Assembly (NCBI RefSeq): GCF_000515255.1
Contig: NZ_KI911559.1
Coordinates: 4,112,525-4,176,524, forward strand
Origin: Rhodovibrio salinarum DSM 9154
Lineage (GTDB): Bacteria > Pseudomonadota > Alphaproteobacteria > Kiloniellales > Rhodovibrionaceae
Reading direction: 5' to 3'
DNA length: 64,000 nt
Position numbers and translations under genes: made by a program. Every line of letters starts with the position of its first letter. Positions within the stretch are counted from its first letter, which is position 1. The notes below the pieces were generated by a model, which was given only the letters and a program-made list of their open reading frames with translations, ran no database searches and was not told the DNA's origin. Shown one piece after another: positions 18,899 through 29,124 of the stretch.

Positions 18899-18986
18899 GG
18901 TCCTGCCCGCTATTGTTGTAGAGCGCCAAGTTGGCAACATCTTCAGACCAGTTTCCGCGTCGTACGCAGTCGACCGCAAGGCGCTC

Positions 18987-19001
18987 GCAACACGGCTGCC
19001 C
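18987..19001 (-). promoter_or_regulatory. candidate sigma-54 promoter for prsT
   Basis: The minus strand reads GGGCAG-N5-TTGC. The invariant GG and GC pairs are exactly ten bases apart, and CA of the -24 box and the whole TTGC of the -12 box are kept. It lies ~90 bases upstream of the prsT start. The locus encodes PrsR, a sigma-54 activator, which makes this site plausible. It was found by eye only. Confidence 0.4.
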
Positions 19002-19009
19002 CAGAGCGT

Positions 19010-19915
19010 TTACGTGCCCTGGGCGCACTCCAGGGCGAAGGCGGGCTTTTTCAGCATCCGGCGCAGGCCGTTCGCCCATTCAATGAACGCGGCTTCGGTA
19101 AACTCCTTCCGGCCGTCGACGACGAACGTGCCGTCGGCTGCGCGGACGACCTGATAATCGCGGCTGCGCACGAAGTTCACGACGCTGTCGATCGTCTCGC
19201 TCGGGCGCTGGATGCGGTAAGCCGAGATGTCGATCGGCTCCACCCGACGCACGTCCGCGTGCCGAGGCCGGCGCCGGCCCTTGCGCTTCGTCTTGGTATG
19301 GAGGGTGCGGACGTCCGCTCCGCCTCCCTTCGCCGCAACCGGGCGGTTGGCGGGCTGGGGACGATATTCCGGCGCCACCTCGGAGCGCTTCGGCCGGCTC
19401 AGACCCAACCGACGCGCGCGCTCGCGGGTACTGCCCACGGTCCGGCCAATCTTGGCGGCAATCTCCTCTACCGGCCGCCCGGTGCCCCATTCCGCCCGCA
19501 GCACCTCTTCGGCGCCTTCGTCCCAGCGGGTCTTGGGGCCGGCACCGCGGCCAACACCGGTACCCCCGCGGGCCTCCTGTGACGACGGGCGCACGGCTGC
19601 GGCCCCAGGATCGGCCCGACCGCCCGCTTCTCCGGCCGCCCCGGACGCAGCCTTGGACGCGACCGGCGTCTCGTGATGAGTCGTTTGACGGCGGGTCGGG
19701 CCGGCCGGGCGCGGCGCCGTCTCCGTCATGACGACCTTCGGGCGTCCATTGGCCGAACTGACCGTCTTCGACAGGGGCGAGGCTGGCGCCTCCTCATCCT
19801 CGGCGACAAAGTCCACGATCCGGCGAGCCGCCTCGATCGCGGCGTCAACATCCCCCATTAGATGTAGACACTGCATAACCACATCGAGTCGAACCTGCTC
19901 AATCGGCGTACTCAT
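19010..19915 (-). CDS. GcrA-like helix-turn-helix protein of unknown function
   Basis: I do not recognise this 301-residue protein as a named family. Residues 1-42 form a helical N-terminal part (MSTPIEQVRLDVVMQCLHLM). Residues 43-128 are a low-complexity Ala/Gly/Pro linker. Residues 130-173 (WDEGAEEVLRAEW, EEIAAKIGRTVGSTRERAR, LGLSRP) resemble the DNA-binding helix-turn-helix of GcrA and similar SANT-like proteins. A basic stretch KTKRKGRRRPRH follows at 208-219. A separate ~60-residue C-terminal module (SAYRIQRPSETIDSVVNFV to KKPAFAL) closes the protein. It is divergent from prsK and co-directional with prsT, which suggests a regulator of the exosortase locus. Confidence 0.75.
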   Translation of the reverse strand: MSTPIEQVRLDVVMQCLHLMGDVDAAIEAARRIVDFVAEDEEAPASPLSKTVSSANGRPKVVMTETAPRPAGPTRRQTTHHETPVASKAASGAAGEAGGRADPGAAAVRPSSQEARGGTGVGRGAGPKTRWDEGAEEVLRAEWGTGRPVEEIAAKIGRTVGSTRERARRLGLSRPKRSEVAPEYRPQPANRPVAAKGGGADVRTLHTKTKRKGRRRPRHADVRRVEPIDISAYRIQRPSETIDSVVNFVRSRDYQVVRAADGTFVVDGRKEFTEAAFIEWANGLRRMLKKPAFALECAQGT

Positions 19916-19984
19916 TAGAACTCATCCCCTACCATCGAATTGAGCGCTGGCCAGATGGCCGACTGTCCAAAAACCTTACACGTG

Positions 19985-19990
19985 TATAAT
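19985..19990 (+). promoter_or_regulatory. possible -10 box for prsK-prsR
   Basis: TATAAT is a perfect -10 hexamer 78 bases before the prsK start in otherwise GC-rich DNA. No good -35 box is visible at 16-18 bases upstream. Confidence 0.3.
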
Positions 19991-20067
19991 GGAGATGTGT
20001 CTGAAATTATTTACAACTTACTGGGTCATGAGGGGTAATCCATGGGCAGCCAAAGCGCGACGACCCG

Positions 20068-22184
20068 ATGATCAGCGCACTGGCCTTTCTCGCTACCGGA
20101 TTGGGATTCCTAGGTCTTGCCGCCCTCACGGCCGTACTCGGCTGGGCACGCGGACAGGCCCGGCTGTTGGCGGCGGCGCTGACACTGCACGGGCTCTGGG
20201 CCGTAAGCGTCGCCATCGCCAGCCCGGTGAGCTGGATCGCCGAGCCCTACCTCCATTTCGCGCGCGCGCTGGCTTGGATGGTCTTTTTCGCAGGCCTAAC
20301 CACCACACGTGCGCACCGCACCGACAGCGCGTCCTCGACGCCTGAAGATACCGCCGGCACACACGCCGGCCGACGGACCTGGACCGTCGTCGGACTCCTG
20401 GCCGGTATCTTCCTGGGCCTGACGACGCTGGCCTGGGCGGGGGTGCCCGGGGTCTGGCAATTCGTCGCCGCCCTGCAGCTGGTCGCGGGGGTGTTCGTGC
20501 TGGCGTTGATCGCCGGGGTGCTGCGCAACTCCGACGAGGCGGCGCGCTGGCATCTGAAATTTCTCTGCTTCCCGCTGGCCGCACTGTTTGCTTACGAGCT
20601 GTTCCTGGACGCGCAACTGCTGGGCCTCGGCGTCTGGAGCCAGGAGTTGTTGGAGGTTCAGGCGTTGTTGAACCTGGTGGCCGTTCCGGTGATGGCGTTG
20701 GGGGTGCTGCGCGCCCGCTTGTGGCAGCGCCAGCTGCAAATCTCCCACCGGGGCGCGCTCTACTCCACCGCACTGATCGCGAGCGGCCTGTACCTGCTGG
20801 TCGTGGCGGCGGTCGCGGTGGCGTTGGGCGGACTGGCGCCCGCCTACCGGCTGCCAGTGCAGGTCGCCTTCCTGTTCCTGACCGTGCTGGCCTTGCTCGC
20901 GGTGCTGACGTCGGGCGCGGTCCGGGCTGGGGCGAAACACTTCATCGCGCGTAACTTCTTCACCCGGAAATACGACTATCTGCACGAATGGCAGCGCCTG
21001 CTCGCCACACTGGCCGATGACCGCAGCGGCGCTCCGCTGGAAACCCGCCTGATCGAGGCGATCGCGAACCTGGTGGAAGCGCCGGGCGGCGCGCTCTACA
21101 CCTACGACCCCGGCGCGGGCACGGAGGCGCGCCCGCGTTTGGCGGGCAGCTGGAACTTCCGGCCGGCAAGCCCGCCCGCATTACACCCCGCCGATTTCGA
21201 GACCAGCATGCCGTCGCGGGAAGGTCCGGCCGCACCGCAGCCTTTGGACCAGGCCGCGCTTGAAACGCGTGCGCCCGAGGTTTGGCTGGCCGTGCCGTTG
21301 GTTCGGGGCGCCACGCTGGTCGGCTTCGTCGCCCTGCCCCGGCCCCGCGCGGCGCGGACGATCGACGCGGAAGACCGCGCCCTGATCGTCATGGCCGCGC
21401 AGCACTGCGCCGGCCAGCTGGCCGAGCAACGGATGGCGCAGGCAAGCGCGGAAACTCGACAATTCGAGCGTTTCTCAAGGCACTATGCCTTTGTGGTCCA
21501 CGACATCAAAAACATCGTGAGTCAACTTGCCTTGCTGCTGAAGAACTTTGAACGCCACGGCCACGATCCGGAATTCCGCGCCGACATGACCGAGACGGTG
21601 GCCCATGCCGTGGGCCGGCTGGAAGCGCTAACGGCGCGCATCCAGGGCCTCAAGTCGGGGCTGGATGAAGAGGATCTGACGCCGACCCCGCTCGCCGAGT
21701 TGTTACAGACCCGGGTGCACAGCCTGAACCGGGAGGGCGGCTCATCGGTCGAGTTGCATGTCGACCCGGCCGCCAGCGAGCTCACCGCCCGACTGCCGCA
21801 CGCGCGCTTCACCGCCGTGATCGACCACCTGATCGCCAACGCCCGGGAGGCGGTGGCCGATCCCGCCGCCGAGAGGTCCGGCGCGCCCGTGCGCGTGGAA
21901 CTGGGGGCAAGCGAGACGGCGGCGGTGATCGATGTGGTCGACCGCGGCTGCGGCATGTCGCCAAGCTTCGTCGACCAGGAACTGTTCAAGCCGTTCCGGT
22001 CGACCAAGTCGGGCGGCCTTGGCATGGGCGCCTATCAGTGCCGCGAACTGGCGCGCGAACTGGGCGGTGACCTGGAAGCCCTCAGCACCCCCGGCGCCGG
22101 CACCACGATGCGTCTGAGCGTGCCGTACCTTCGCGCGGCGCCGAGCGCGCCGCCCTCGCATGACGAACCTCTGGAGACTGCGTC

Positions 22185-22188
<4 letters not shown>
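20068..22188 (+). CDS. prsK: XrtA/PEP-CTERM system histidine kinase PrsK
   Basis: A 706-residue membrane histidine kinase. The first ~290 residues contain roughly eight hydrophobic helices, followed by a GAF-like sensory part (~310-450). The phosphorylated His is His478 in VVHDIKN, an unusual H-box typical of PrsK. The ATPase domain follows, with the N box ANAREAV, G1 DRGCGM and G2 GGLGMG. It should sense an envelope state and phosphorylate PrsR, whose gene overlaps it by four bases (GTGA). It is divergent from the GcrA-like gene. Confidence 0.93.
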
Positions 22189-23531
<1,343 letters not shown>

Positions 23532-23627
23532 CAAAGCAACCACACTGACCGGCCCGTTGCCGGGTCATGGGCGCGGCTGTAGGGTGACGGCTAACCCCCG
23601 TCCCCTGCATGGCCGAGTTCTGCTGGC

Positions 23628-24791
23628 ATGCCCCCTTCCGCCACCATGTCGCCCACCCCCGGCGCCGACGAGCCAATCCCGCTGTTCGACCCGCGCAGGC
23701 AATACCAACGCCTGCAGACGGAGATCGACGCGCGGGTCGCGGCGGTGCTGGCGCATGGCGCCTACGTCAACGGCCCCGAAATCGCCGAGCTGGAAGATGC
23801 GCTGTGCCGCAGCACCGGCGCGACGGCGTGCGTCGCCTGCGCCAACGGCACCGACGCGCTGGTGATGAGCCTGCTGGCCCACGGGATCGGCCCGGGCGAT
23901 GCGGTGTTCGTCCCCGCCTTCACCTATGTCGCCACCGCCGGCGCCGTCCGCCTTGCCGGCGCTACACCAGTGTTCTGCGACGTGCTGGAAGCGACCGCGA
24001 ACCTGGATCCAACCGACCTCGACCGGCAAGCGGCGCGGGTGCGCAAGAGCGGGACCCTGAGACTGCGGGCGGTGCTGCCCGTCGATCTGTACGGCCTGCC
24101 CGCCGACTACGCTGGGGTGCAATCGGTCGCCGACGATCATGATCTGCTGGTGATCGCCGACGCCGCGCAGTCGATGGGCGCCGCACGCGAAGGCGTGGCG
24201 GTCGGCGCGCTCGCACCCACGACGACAGTCTCCTTCTTCCCGACCAAGCCGCTCGGGTGCGCGGGCGACGGCGGTGCGATCCTGACCAGCGACGGCGCGC
24301 TGGCCGAGCGACTACGACTGCTGCGCACCCACGGCACGGATGCCAGTCGCACCGCCGTCGCACTCGGCATGAACAACCGGCTGGACACGCTGCAAGCGGC
24401 AATCCTGCTGGCCAAGCTGCCGCATCTGACGACCGAGCGGGCGCACCGCGAGCAGCTTGCCCAACGCTACGACGACCTGCTGGCGAAGGCCGTCGAGCCC
24501 GCGCCGCGGGACCCTGGCTGCACCAGCGCCTGGGCGCTCTACACCCTGCGCAGCGAGCGGCGCGACGCCATCCAGCAAGCGCTCTCCGACCAGCAGATCG
24601 GGGCGGGCGTCTACTATCATGCGCCCGTGCACCTGCATCCGGCCTACCAGGCGTTCGGCGACGGCCCCGGCAGCCTACCGGTCAGCGAGCGGCTGGCGGC
24701 GCGCGTTCTGAGCCTGCCGCTGACCGCCGAGATGACGGAGGCCCAGGTGACGCGCGTCGCCCAGGCGGTGTGCGCGGCGGTGGCCGGTTGA
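23628..24791 (+). CDS. DegT/DnrJ/EryC1/StrS-family sugar aminotransferase
   Basis: A 387-residue PLP enzyme from ATG 23628; ATG 23646 is an alternative start and neither has a strong ribosome site. Family motifs are IPLFDPRRQY, VACANGTDALVMS and VPAFTYVATAGAV, with the PLP-binding lysine in FFPTKPLGCAGDGG. It makes amino sugars by transferring an amino group to a nucleotide-linked 3- or 4-keto sugar. It lies 96 bases after prsR, so it probably supplies an amino sugar for the exopolysaccharide. The WlbC/WbpE-like type (3-keto UDP-sugar) is most likely but not certain. Confidence 0.88.
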   Translation: MPPSATMSPTPGADEPIPLFDPRRQYQRLQTEIDARVAAVLAHGAYVNGPEIAELEDALCRSTGATACVACANGTDALVMSLLAHGIGPGDAVFVPAFTYVATAGAVRLAGATPVFCDVLEATANLDPTDLDRQAARVRKSGTLRLRAVLPVDLYGLPADYAGVQSVADDHDLLVIADAAQSMGAAREGVAVGALAPTTTVSFFPTKPLGCAGDGGAILTSDGALAERLRLLRTHGTDASRTAVALGMNNRLDTLQAAILLAKLPHLTTERAHREQLAQRYDDLLAKAVEPAPRDPGCTSAWALYTLRSERRDAIQQALSDQQIGAGVYYHAPVHLHPAYQAFGDGPGSLPVSERLAARVLSLPLTAEMTEAQVTRVAQAVCAAVAG

Positions 24792-25870
24792 CCGCGCGCC
24801 GCTATCGGATCGCCGCCATCCCCGGCGACGGCATCGGCGCGGAAGTCGTCGAGGCCGGGCTGGAGGTGCTGCAGGCGCTGGCCACGCGCGACGGCGGCTT
24901 TGCCCTCGACGTGACCCGCTACGACTGGGGCAGCGCCCGCTACAAGCAAACCGGGGCGATGATGCCGGCCGACGGCCTCGACCAGCTGCGCGACGCCCAT
25001 GCCATCTATTTCGGCGCGGTCGGCGACCCGGGGGTGCCGGATCACGTGACGCTGTGGGGCCTGCGGCTCAAGATCTGTCAGGGGTTCGACCAGTACGCCA
25101 ACATTCGCCCGGCGCGCGTGCTACCGGGCATCACCCCGCCGCTGCGCACCGCAGGCGCGGAAGCGATCGACTGGATGATCGTGCGCGAGAACAGCGAGGG
25201 CGAATACGCCGGCGCGGGCGGACGGGTCCATCAGGGCCACCCGGAAGAAGTCGGCACCGAGGTCGCGGTGTTCACCCGCAAGGGCGTCGAGCGGGTGATG
25301 CGCCAAGCCTTCGAAATCGCCCGCAACCGCCCAGCGAAACACCTAACCTGCGTGACCAAGTCGAACGCCCAACGCCACGGCATGGTGCTGTGGGACGAGG
25401 TGTTCGCGACCGTCGCGGCGGACTATCCGGACGTCGCCACCGACAAGGTGCTGGTCGACGCCATGACCACGCGCATGGTGCTCAAGCCCGCGACGATCGA
25501 CACGGTGGTCGCGACCAACCTGCAGGCCGACATCCTGTCCGACCTCGCCGCCGCCTTGACCGGCAGCCTGGGCGTCGCGCCGACCGCCAACCTGAACCCG
25601 GAACGCGCCTACCCCTCGATGTTCGAGCCGATCCACGGCAGCGGCTTCGACATCGCGGGCCAGGGCATCGCCAATCCGGTCGGCGCCTTCTGGACCGCGG
25701 CAATGCTGCTGGAGCATCTGGGCGAGCGCGAGCCCGCGCACGCTCTGATCACCGCCGTCGAACAGACACTTGCGACCGGCGCGGCGTTCACCCCTGACCT
25801 GGGCGGCGACGCCACCACGCGTGCCGTCACCGACCGTGTGATCGCCGCGATCCAGGGCGCGAACGCGTGA
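24788..25870 (+). CDS. tartrate / D-malate dehydrogenase (isocitrate dehydrogenase superfamily)
   Basis: A 360-residue beta-decarboxylating dehydrogenase. The TTG start at 24788 overlaps the aminotransferase stop (TTGA). Visible motifs are the N-terminal AAIPGDGIGAEV, the substrate region FDQYANIRPARV, MIVRENSEGEYAG, the catalytic KSNAQRHG and the metal/NAD region NLQADILSDLAAAL and FEPIHGSGFDIAGQG. The length and the RENSEGEY motif match TtuC/DmlA enzymes, which oxidise tartrate or D-malate with NAD+. The link with an aminotransferase is odd. Confidence 0.88.
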   Translation: MTARRYRIAAIPGDGIGAEVVEAGLEVLQALATRDGGFALDVTRYDWGSARYKQTGAMMPADGLDQLRDAHAIYFGAVGDPGVPDHVTLWGLRLKICQGFDQYANIRPARVLPGITPPLRTAGAEAIDWMIVRENSEGEYAGAGGRVHQGHPEEVGTEVAVFTRKGVERVMRQAFEIARNRPAKHLTCVTKSNAQRHGMVLWDEVFATVAADYPDVATDKVLVDAMTTRMVLKPATIDTVVATNLQADILSDLAAALTGSLGVAPTANLNPERAYPSMFEPIHGSGFDIAGQGIANPVGAFWTAAMLLEHLGEREPAHALITAVEQTLATGAAFTPDLGGDATTRAVTDRVIAAIQGANA

Positions 25871-25918
25871 ACGGTTGAGACTGGCGGCGTTGGGGCGCGG
25901 GGAGACTTACCTTCGCCC

Positions 25919-26713
25919 TCACCTCACCTCGGAGCTTCCCTGGTTCTCGGAACCGGACGCAGCCGGCAAATCCGGGTCCAGGATGCCGCGGTTATAGACA
26001 TAAAACACCGCCGCCTCGGTCCGGTTGGCCAGGCTCAGCTTGTGCAGCAGTGCCCGTAGAGCGGCCTTGACGCGCGCTTCCGAAATGCCGACGGCAAGCG
26101 CGATTTCCCGGTTCGACCAGCCGCGCCCCAGCATGCGCAGGATCTGCATGTCGAGCGTGCCCAGCGCCCGGGCCCGCTGCAGACGCTGGCTGGAGAAGGG
26201 GTTGCCCACACCCAGCTCACCGGGCATGGCGCAATAGCCCACCATCGCGCAGGCGATCACGTCGAACGCATGGTCCGCCTGGCCGTCGGCGAACAGAAAC
26301 CCATCGGCCCGTACCAAAAATTCACTTGCGCTGAGCAATTCCGCACGCTCCAGCAGCGCCAGCACAACCGCCCGGCGGGCCGCCCTGTTCAGATCGTTCA
26401 GGTAGATTTCGTTGTAGAGCACATGGTCGAGGATGACGGCATCGACCTCATCCGGGCCAGCGCCCTGAAGGGTGCGCACCGGGTCGCCGCGCGACAGGCG
26501 GCACCGGGGGTCGTGGCGCAGGCTCATCGCAACTTGCTGCGCCAGCCCCTCGCGCAGCGTCACCAGCACGATTTCGAGCGGACGCTGTTCACCCTCGCCG
26601 AACCAGTCCCGACGGCGCGCCGGTTCGGTCCGCGCGCCCCGCCCAGACGACGCACGCTCCTCAGAGCTCGCCAACCCGGGCGGGCCATTGGTCCCTTGGC
26701 GGGGGGATTGCAT
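25919..26713 (-). CDS. LuxR-type regulator with a degenerate receiver-like domain
   Basis: A 264-residue protein starting at ATG 26713 after a good GGAGGT site. The first ~40 residues are low complexity. Residues ~45-165 look like a receiver fold (LEIVLVTLREGL, VDAVILDHV), but the acidic pair and the conserved lysine are missing. Residues ~190-245 are a LuxR helix-turn-helix (LDMQILRMLGRGWSNREIA, NRTEAAVFYVYN), although the recognition helix ARVKAALRALLHKL is unlike the usual TVKVHV type. It is probably a phosphorylation-independent regulator. Targets are unknown. Confidence 0.75.
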   Translation of the reverse strand: MQSPRQGTNGPPGLASSEERASSGRGARTEPARRRDWFGEGEQRPLEIVLVTLREGLAQQVAMSLRHDPRCRLSRGDPVRTLQGAGPDEVDAVILDHVLYNEIYLNDLNRAARRAVVLALLERAELLSASEFLVRADGFLFADGQADHAFDVIACAMVGYCAMPGELGVGNPFSSQRLQRARALGTLDMQILRMLGRGWSNREIALAVGISEARVKAALRALLHKLSLANRTEAAVFYVYNRGILDPDLPAASGSENQGSSEVR

Positions 26714-26939
26714 ACTTCAGACCTCCTGTCGGCCGGTCACCCGGTACTGCTCGCCCGGTACTACGCGACACGCGAGGTCCCCGCCCGCCAGTCGCTCACA
26801 GGGCACGCAAGCCCCATTCACGGAACGCGCCCAGACTGACTCTACTCAGATTTCCTGCGGTAGGCCGTCTGGCATTGGCATAGTCCACCGATTTTGAGGT
26901 ATTAAACCTTTCGGGCGCATCTCCAGGCGGATACCCCGG

Positions 26940-27647
26940 TCACTGTGTTGCGGGAGTGTCCGAAACCTTGTGCGTGATCGCCCATACCGCGGCCTGGGTG
27001 CGGTTGGTGGCGTGGATCTTCCGCAGGATGTTGCGCAGATGGACCTTGATGGTCGCTTCGGTCAGGTTGTTTTCCTCGGCGATCTGCTTGTTCGACCGGC
27101 CAACCGCGAGGGAGGCCAGGATCTGGCGTTCCCGCTTGGATAGCTGCGCCGTCGCCGGGTCGGCCAGGTTTTGGTACACTTCCGGAACCGGCGTGGGGCT
27201 GCTGCCCATCCCGGGATCCTTCAGGAGTGCGCCGATCAGGCTGGCCGGAAACACCCGCTCACCCAACGCGACCAGATCTAAACATCCGGCCATCGCCTTA
27301 CTGGAGATGTTCTTCATCAGACACCCATCCGCGCCGGCCAAGAAACAGGCCAAGGCGTCGTTTGGGGTCTCGGGGTCGGTAAACACGACGATGCGCGTTT
27401 CCGGGAAACGCGTGCGCGCAACCTCGAATTCGGTCGCGGGGGCTTCGGCGGTCGCGCTGGCGTCCAGCACGACGATGTCTGGCGTCTCGCCCCCACGCGC
27501 CATCTCCGCCAGGCCTTCGACCAACGTGCCTGCGGCGGCAACCACGTTGTAACCGGTATCTTCCAGAACCCGGCTCAACCCCTCTCGCCATAGCCGGTTC
27601 GGCTCCAGCAGAAGGATCCGCAAGTGGCGGCTCCCTGTCGTGTCCAT
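26940..27647 (-). CDS. NarL/LuxR-type response regulator with an atypical receiver
   Basis: A 235-residue protein starting at ATG 27647 after AAGGA. Residues ~9-125 form a receiver domain with Asp62 in VVLDAS and a lysine in LMKNIS. The usual acidic pair is reduced to Glu15 in LLLEPN. Residues ~170-225 are a typical LuxR helix-turn-helix (LSKRERQILASLAVG, NKQIAEENNLTEATIKVHL). The protein is similar in plan to the regulator encoded downstream, so the two look like a diverged tandem pair. No sensor kinase is adjacent. Confidence 0.85.
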   Translation of the reverse strand: MDTTGSRHLRILLLEPNRLWREGLSRVLEDTGYNVVAAAGTLVEGLAEMARGGETPDIVVLDASATAEAPATEFEVARTRFPETRIVVFTDPETPNDALACFLAGADGCLMKNISSKAMAGCLDLVALGERVFPASLIGALLKDPGMGSSPTPVPEVYQNLADPATAQLSKRERQILASLAVGRSNKQIAEENNLTEATIKVHLRNILRKIHATNRTQAAVWAITHKVSDTPATQ

Positions 27648-27968
27648 CTAGATCATCCTTGATACCGCGGCGGGTCGGGTGGAGCGCGCCGCACGGGTTC
27701 CTGCCTGCCCTCTATTATGCGCCCGAGCCGCGCGGGCATTCGTTGATCCGGAGGCCTCCAATCCGCCATCCGGCAGACGCAACTAACCGCCTGAAGCGCG
27801 CGGTTCAGGCAGCATCGGTGCGCACCTTGCTATCATTGCGGCAAGCCCGCGTTAGCTGTCGACGGCGCGGGCGGCTAAACTCCAACGCACCCAGCTACGC
27901 CACTCATTCTTTTCGGCTGACAATCGATCGAGCCGGCCGTTAACCCTATCGTCGTAAAATGCGTGGAT
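27648..27968. other. 321-base gap without a supported gene
   Basis: The stretch separates the NarL-type regulator from the end of the MarR-like gene. A plus-strand frame at 27659-27943 has no recognisable family, no ribosome site and an Arg-rich translation. I see no RNA gene or strong terminator. It probably holds the promoter of the regulator gene on the minus strand. Confidence 0.5.
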
Positions 27969-28571
27969 TCAGGGCGTCCCGCCGATACCCGGCGCCGGAG
28001 CATACAGCGCGCACAGGCCCTGCATGTCCTCCACATCGAGCCAGGTTGCGAGTGCCCGGCAGTAGTGCCCGCCGGCCCGCGAGGCAGCATCCGCGCTAAC
28101 CTGTAAATAACGACACGCCGCGCAGGTCCCGAAGGCGCTTTGCCGCCGGGCGGCGGCGACCCAGCAGGTAACCCGCTCGACCGCCCGATCCATCTGACCC
28201 CGCAGCGTCTCGGGCAGGTTGGTCAACGCCTCGGTCAGCGCAACCGCCGGGTCCTGAGCAAGCTTCGCCCAACCAGCCTGGCTCAAGTCGATACGGGCAC
28301 TGCGCGCGTCGCGGCCGAATCTGATGCGGACCAGATAGCCCTTGGATTCCAGGGCCTTCACCGTCTGCGATGCGGCCCCACGGGTGGTCACATTGTAGGC
28401 AGCGAACGCCGAGACAGTCCGGGAAAAGCGGTTGGCCTCAGCAAAATAGCGCAGAGCGGTCCACTGGTTGGCGGTCAAGCCTGCCGTGCCAGCCTCCGAC
28501 TCGCTGAGACGGGCTAAATGCTTCAACGCCGCGGCCAGCGCCCGCGGAGACCGGGTGGGACGACTCGCCAT
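27969..28571 (-). CDS. MarR-like winged-helix regulator with C-terminal cysteine cluster
   Basis: A 200-residue protein; the ATG at 28571 is preferred to a TTG two codons upstream. Residues ~30-100 form the winged helix (GLTANQWTALRYF, TTRGAASQTVKALESKGYL and the wing RDARSARIDLS). The C-terminal part carries Cys136, a CAAC pair at 150/153, HYC with Cys171, and Cys187. Such a pattern suggests zinc or an iron-sulphur cluster and therefore redox or metal sensing. The gene is divergent from the Rrf2-like gene, with a shared 97-base regulatory region. Confidence 0.78.
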   Translation of the reverse strand: MASRPTRSPRALAAALKHLARLSESEAGTAGLTANQWTALRYFAEANRFSRTVSAFAAYNVTTRGAASQTVKALESKGYLVRIRFGRDARSARIDLSQAGWAKLAQDPAVALTEALTNLPETLRGQMDRAVERVTCWVAAARRQSAFGTCAACRYLQVSADAASRAGGHYCRALATWLDVEDMQGLCALYAPAPGIGGTP

Positions 28572-28599
28572 GGCCAAAGCCTACGCGCGTCGATCCATA

Positions 28600-28628
28600 T
28601 TGACAACGTGCATACGCGCTGGGATAGT
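28600..28628 (+). promoter_or_regulatory. promoter of the Rrf2-like gene
   Basis: A perfect -35 TTGACA (28600-28605) is followed 17 bases later by GATAGT (28623-28628, four of six matches). Transcription would start near 28635, about 34 bases before the ATG at 28669. It sits between the two divergent regulator genes, so either regulator may bind here. Confidence 0.5.
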
Positions 28629-28668
28629 TTTAGACTTAAACCATCCGCAGGACTAAGGAAACGGCGCC

Positions 28669-29106
28669 ATGGTGCTCGATGGACCGTCCCACTGTGCCCT
28701 GTCCGTGATGACGCTGATCGCACTGGCGGGCCCCAACGGACCCCGCACCGCCAGGCAGATCGCTGCGGAGTTGGACCTGCCGCACGCCAGAGTTAACCGC
28801 GCTCTGCGCGATCTCACCGCCGCCCGGCTGCTGACCATTGACCTGGAGCCGGCACGGGTCGGCTACGCCGCCACGCGTCCCCCCTCCGGGATTACGATCG
28901 CCCAGATCATCGAAGCCGCCCACACACAGCAGATGTCGGCGCGCCGGGCCGGATGCGACAGAACCACCTCCGGCACTCTGGAAAACCGGGCTTTCAATGG
29001 CCATGAAACCACCGTCGAGTGGGCGCGGCGGGGCCTGCTCACCGCACTCGACCAGATTACCCTGTCCGACGTCCTCCACGCCCAATTCCGTCGGGTCAGC
29101 TTCTAG
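28669..29106 (+). CDS. Rrf2-family regulator lacking the usual cysteine triad
   Basis: A 145-residue protein starting at ATG 28669 after AAGGAA. The winged helix is clear (HCALSVMTLIALA, TARQIAAELDLPHARVNRALRDL), and it is followed by the Rrf2 hallmark PPSGITIAQIIEA. IscR and NsrR carry three cysteines after this point; here only Cys96 is present there (Cys9 is N-terminal). It therefore probably does not hold a classical cluster on its own. The divergent partner gene is cysteine-rich. Confidence 0.78.
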   Translation: MVLDGPSHCALSVMTLIALAGPNGPRTARQIAAELDLPHARVNRALRDLTAARLLTIDLEPARVGYAATRPPSGITIAQIIEAAHTQQMSARRAGCDRTTSGTLENRAFNGHETTVEWARRGLLTALDQITLSDVLHAQFRRVSF

Positions 29107-29124
29107 GCGGCAACAAGGCGCGGC

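Noticed and set aside
27659..27943. A 94-codon plus-strand frame in the gap before the MarR-like gene
   Set aside because: No ribosome site, no family, and an Arg/Ser-rich translation typical of non-coding GC-rich DNA.
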